Shown here: in pieces, positions 60,901 through 64,000 of the stretch | Layout: the number at the start of each line of letters is the position of its first letter | Position numbering within the stretch: position 1 is the stretch's first letter | NCBI GenBank assembly: GCA_911728455.2 | Contig: OU452231.1 | Location: 18,123,838-18,187,837 of the forward strand | Source of the DNA: Marthasterias glacialis | Lineage: Eukaryota; Echinodermata; Asteroidea; Forcipulatida; Asteriidae | Direction of reading: 5' to 3' | DNA length: 64,000 nucleotides | Notes under the pieces: model-generated | What the model was told of the DNA's origin: nothing | The model's database searches: none | What the model saw: the letters and a program-made list of their open reading frames with translations, nothing else | Program-made: the position numbers and the translations under genes

Positions 60901-61552
60901 GCAATGTTGTCAAAAAGCTTCAAATCGCAGTGTTAAATTAAGAAAATAGGGTGATCAGTGCATACAAAGGATTCACGTTGGAATATTGTTACAGTGCAAT
61001 GAATCTTCAATAAATCCAGCAACTTGACAATTTAACTCCGTTTGTCATCCGAACAAATTAAGAAATTGCTCTTTATTTTAACCGAGTTGAAGTTCAAAGG
61101 GTTAAATTTCCAGCCACTTCTTTTGAGACAAAACTCTGAACTGTCGTCGTTCACAAACTTTAAAATCCCAAGCACACAGATGTACTGTCCATTTGTATTG
61201 TCTTGTACAGCTTGATCACCCTCTTGTTATTGGTCAATTTACAAATATCAATTTTTGTACAATATTTACAATCTTATCATTTATCTTAGAAAAATGTACA
61301 AACATTTCACAATGTTGTAAGTAAAATCCTATAAAACAACATGATTTTCATGAGTTGTGTGATCATGCTCATCAAACTGTAATGGCTTGTATTTTCATTA
61401 AATCAGAACTTTCAAGATCATTTCGTTGTTGAATTTGGCCCAGAAAGGGGGACAGGGAGGGGTACATTTTGGAACTGGTTTTATTTCAGAATTAGTAAAC
61501 AAATGGCAGTCTTGTGACTTCTGATCGTTTACGATGTTTAATCAAGCAAAAT
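57901..61552 (-). other. Probable PNRC 3' UTR / downstream region
   Basis: The stretch is AT-rich, low in CpG and free of the MITEs that crowd the rest of the window, as expected for a long transcribed 3' UTR, though that is inference. Minus-strand AATAAA words occur at 61077-61072, 60551-60546, 59806-59801 and 58790-58785, so several 3' ends are possible. No coding exon is supported; the one ATG-initiated frame at 58101-57889 is discussed under rejected items. Confidence 0.35.
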
Positions 61553-62008
61553 TTACGAATGAACTGGGACATTCAAGACCGATTTTAAATGTCTGGTCAG
61601 GCTTTGGTTGATTGAGCTGTGAGTAGCACTCACGGAAAGACCAGTTGACAGCCAATGGGCAGGGGGTTTTGGGAGGAGATCGGGAGGGGGTGCCTCGTTG
61701 AACTTTGACCCAGCAAAACTACTTAAACTACCATTTAAGTTGATCAAACCTAATGTAGTGCTATTGTTGTTTGCACTATCATCCTTAGTTACCATTCCAA
61801 TGACACTCGTTGTAGTGTGTCTCGGGGATCGTGAAGGCGAAGCTGGAAGGTGATGCTGTTGAAAAAGCGATTTTGGTGATGCTCTGTTCTGCCTGTAATG
61901 GCCTCCCTTGTTTTTGTTGTGCCTCGGCGACCCTGACGAGCGGTTACCATGGGCTTGGCCAGCGTAACTAGCCCTTCGGGTAGTTGCTTGGGGAGATTCG
62001 GGAGACAT
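61553..62008 (-). CDS. PNRC: PNRC-family proline-rich nuclear receptor coactivator
   Basis: The 151-residue product resembles vertebrate PNRC1/PNRC2, small disordered proteins that bind nuclear receptors and link UPF1 to the decapping factor DCP1A in mRNA decay. The diagnostic C-terminal box is clear: FAGSKFNEAPPPDLLPKPPA followed by HW (98-119), matching the family's AGxKFSEPPSPxxLPKPPxHW pattern. The end, LKSVLNV (141-147), corresponds to the family's LKTLLKV nuclear-receptor box. The N-terminal half is Ser/Arg/Asn-rich and low complexity (SPRHNKNKGG, SPSRSPRH). The first in-frame ATG is at 62008-62006 with A at -3. The frame stays open upstream to a TAG at 62107-62105 and reads plausibly (SDIGSPEKGNLSLDELK), so an upstream coding exon is possible. 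Length is close to human PNRC2 (139). It converges with the K2P gene, about 9.8 kb away. Confidence 0.82.
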   Translation of the reverse strand: MSPESPQATTRRASYAGQAHGNRSSGSPRHNKNKGGHYRQNRASPKSLFQQHHLPASPSRSPRHTTTSVIGMVTKDDSANNNSTTLGLINLNGSLSSFAGSKFNEAPPPDLLPKPPAHWLSTGLSVSATHSSINQSLTRHLKSVLNVPVHS

Positions 62009-62104
62009 TTTCAGTTCATCAAGTGACAGATTTCCTTTCTCCGGCGAACCAATGTCAGAAACCAACGACTTGTTGAAAGGACCGTTGAAAGCGGTTGCTA
62101 CTTC

Positions 62105-62600
62105 CTATACTGTGCCTTGATCAAGATGGCGACTCTTTGTTCACAACACTTCTGTCTTGTGGCTCTGAAACTTGACTTGAATTTCCTCGTATTGAGAAGA
62201 AATTCCGATGACCTGGCGACTAAAATTACCACTAACTTTAAGAGGATCTTCTGTTGAAACTGTTAATGTCCAATTTGATAAGAATAGAAACCATACAGGG
62301 TGAATTTCTGGATGAGAATACGGACGATGAAACGTCAACCTGATTCTACTTGGAAGCGAAGGTCCAGATTGATTGTACAGAGTCGTCACACACAAAATAA
62401 ACAACAATATAGCCTCCACCAGCTTTGGAAAGCTGGCTGGGCAACCTTGCACGACGAGCCAATGGGAAAGCAGATACGCCTCTCGTGTTAGCAACTGACC
62501 AATAGCAAGGACGGTACACCTATGATGTCTACACTGTTTCCTTTGCTAAAAATAGTGACCAATCAAAACTGTAGTTTGGCTTGGCTGGCATCAATGTTGT
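62105..62600 (-). promoter_or_regulatory. PNRC upstream region with three CCAAT boxes
   Basis: CCAAT occurs on the + strand at 62459-62463, 62499-62503 (GACCAAT) and 62559-62563 (TGACCAATCA, a good NF-Y site), spaced 40 and 60 bases. NF-Y sites in this kind of spacing are typical of TATA-less promoters and work in either orientation. A YY1-like AAGATGGCGAC lies at 62123-62133, nearer the coding region. The start site is probably between 62400 and 62150; not directly determinable. Confidence 0.45.
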
Positions 62601-64000
62601 CATCATACCGGGTATAGGTCACAGTATAATGGGTCGTAAAGGATGACGTAAGGGAATCCACCAGCGGTCTCTGTACGCAACAAACATTACGAGCATTGCC
62701 AAAAATAATACAAACAGATATAATGTAAATAATGATGAAAGGGACTTCACATAACATTGCAAGGATGTGGGGCTTTTCGACAAATGCGTAATAACAAAAC
62801 AAAGATATTAAGTTTTTTCCTTTGAAAGATTATTTTCAGGCTTTACGACAACCTGGAAAATCCGGTGCAATGTCTGGCGTTAACAATTATATATACATGT
62901 ACTCTCATCATCATTCACAAAATTGAATTGCGTTATGACAGGAAATGTTTTGATGGTCTCATTGGGTTTTTTTAAAATAAAATTTACGTAACATCAAGAA
63001 ACTTAATAAAAAGTTTCAACATCATTGCACTCTAGGAACTCTAGGAATAAATTATTGTTATTTTATTTTATTAAATAATGATGTAAACTTACAAACATAA
63101 AATTTAACACATTTTTAACTTGTTCTTAAGTATCCAAATGGACCCTCCTCTAGAGAAAAAAAATCGGGAAAAACGTTCGTAATTCTTTTTTGGGAGGTTT
63201 AGCGAATAATTATCGAAATCGTTTGAGCGTTATCTGCCCTGCCATTATCTGCTCTATTTATGTTACCCAATTATTATATACATGAAATAACAAGCCTGTA
63301 AAATTTTTAGCTCAATCGGTCATCGGAATCAGGAGAAAATAATGAGAAAACAAATCTTTGTTTTCATAGCCTTGTTCAAGGCGCGCCAGCCGGACAGAAG
63401 GGTTTAGTCGCATTTTGCCATGTTTTCTTATACCCCATCGAGTATGCTGTGCCCCAAACTCCAGCCCAATTTTTAAACTCGGTCATTAGACTCGCAAGAT
63501 CAAAATTGTTTTCGTACTTATTTCTCGCAGCATTTTAAGGCAAAATATTTCAATGGAAGTTTTCTATGACCGTCTTTAAATAATGTAATAAATTATATAC
63601 AAATCTTTGAACATTCATATTTTTTTAATCCAACAATACGTTGTACATGCACGCCCTGTAAAGTGTACGATTTTTCCTTTAGAACATTACGTAGGAATCC
63701 ATTCAGTTCTCGACGGTGGGCCCTTTATCATGATGCGGCCATCTTGATTTTCTCCTATTCAAATCAATGCAACCAAACCTAGGCTGGAAGTTCAAATAGT
63801 CTGGTTCCTTTTTGTACAATGAATATTAGCATTCAATACTGTTGCTGGATACAAGGAACATGACCAAGATGGTGGCAGTATAATAAAGGTCTATACATCA
63901 AGCCGGGGAAACTAAATTATGAAAAATGCGTGTTTATTTTCCATTTTGAACAGTGGAAACACAGCCACTGGCTTTACCTGTTGTAGTAAAGACCAACGAA
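62601..64000. other. Noncoding flank upstream of PNRC
   Basis: No exon is supported. AT-rich tracts occupy 62940-63110. A GAGCTCAATCGGTCATC-like block near 63310 matches dispersed repeats at about 29365, 31915 and 35925. Confidence 0.4.
63706..63870. mobile_element. MITE-like element with GGCCATCTTG ends
   Basis: The left part has GCGGCCATCTTG then CAACCAAACCTAGGCTGGAAG and the TAGTCTGGTTCC motif; the right part ends ACCAAGATGGTGGCAG, inverted relative to the left. Fragments of the same family lie near 20910, 26800, 49540, 50055 and 55040 (CCAAGGCTGGAAGG or CCTTCCAGCCTCG blocks). Confidence 0.5.

Noticed and set aside
62125..62256. 43-codon + strand frame with Kozak-like AAGATGGCG start
   Set aside because: The start coincides with a YY1-like motif in the PNRC upstream region and with a GCCATCTTG word common in local repeats. 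The peptide has no known features.
62141..62494. 117-codon minus-strand frame upstream of PNRC
   Set aside because: It contains no methionine codon at all and lies between the CCAAT boxes and PNRC. It is most likely promoter and 5' UTR.
1..64000. CRISPR arrays, operons, bacterial or viral genes
   Set aside because: The regular repeats are minisatellites without spacers of even length, and no prokaryotic or viral gene is present. Genes have introns and animal-type features.

Overview
This is a stretch of animal nuclear DNA, not bacterial. It is AT-rich, has large introns with GT-AG splice sites, and is crowded with short inverted-repeat transposons (MITEs and foldback elements), tRNA-derived SINEs, minisatellites and microsatellites. 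A two-pore potassium channel gene, a PNRC-family gene and the repeat character suit a marine invertebrate deuterostome. An echinoderm is my guess, but nothing seen here fixes the species.

Only two genes are well supported. The first, on the + strand, is a two-pore-domain (K2P/KCNK) potassium channel spanning at least 45 kb. Its layout is unusual. Two different first coding exons lie 34.5 kb apart (1A, 6421-6943; 1B, 41492-41960). Each encodes its own N-terminus, first membrane segment, extracellular cap and first pore helix. Both stop at the same place, in phase 1, after the first base of the first glycine codon of the first selectivity filter (TIG|YG). Only one downstream exon in the window (50959-51749) can complete either of them. 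It supplies the rest of filter 1, M2, a long M2-M3 loop, M3, pore 2 (TTIGFGD), M4, a short tail and the stop. The gene therefore appears to make two channels with swapped N-terminal/M1/cap modules on a shared C-terminal half. This is the main finding.

The second gene, on the - strand at 61553-62008, is a PNRC-type proline-rich nuclear receptor coactivator / mRNA-decay adaptor. It shows the family's C-terminal proline-rich box and an LxxLL-like end. Three CCAAT boxes lie upstream at 62459-62563. It converges tail-to-tail with the channel gene.

Layout: 1-6394 is repeat-rich upstream flank with nested MITEs; 6395-6943 exon 1A; 6944-41491 a long intron with tandem repeats, MITEs, a CAA/CAG microsatellite, two RFX X-box motifs, two weak candidate exons and a CRE-bearing putative promoter with a splice donor; 40767-41960 a TATA box and exon 1B; 41961-50958 an intron with a GTTCC/GGAAC dyad array, a GAGTAC minisatellite and a perfect 58-bp palindrome; 50959-51793 the common exon and short 3' UTR; 51800-61552 mostly noncoding, including a SINE and a probable PNRC 3' UTR; then PNRC, its promoter region and 1.4 kb of flank. 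The remaining long open frames are judged spurious: many begin at non-ATG codons, lie in repeats, or lack splice context.
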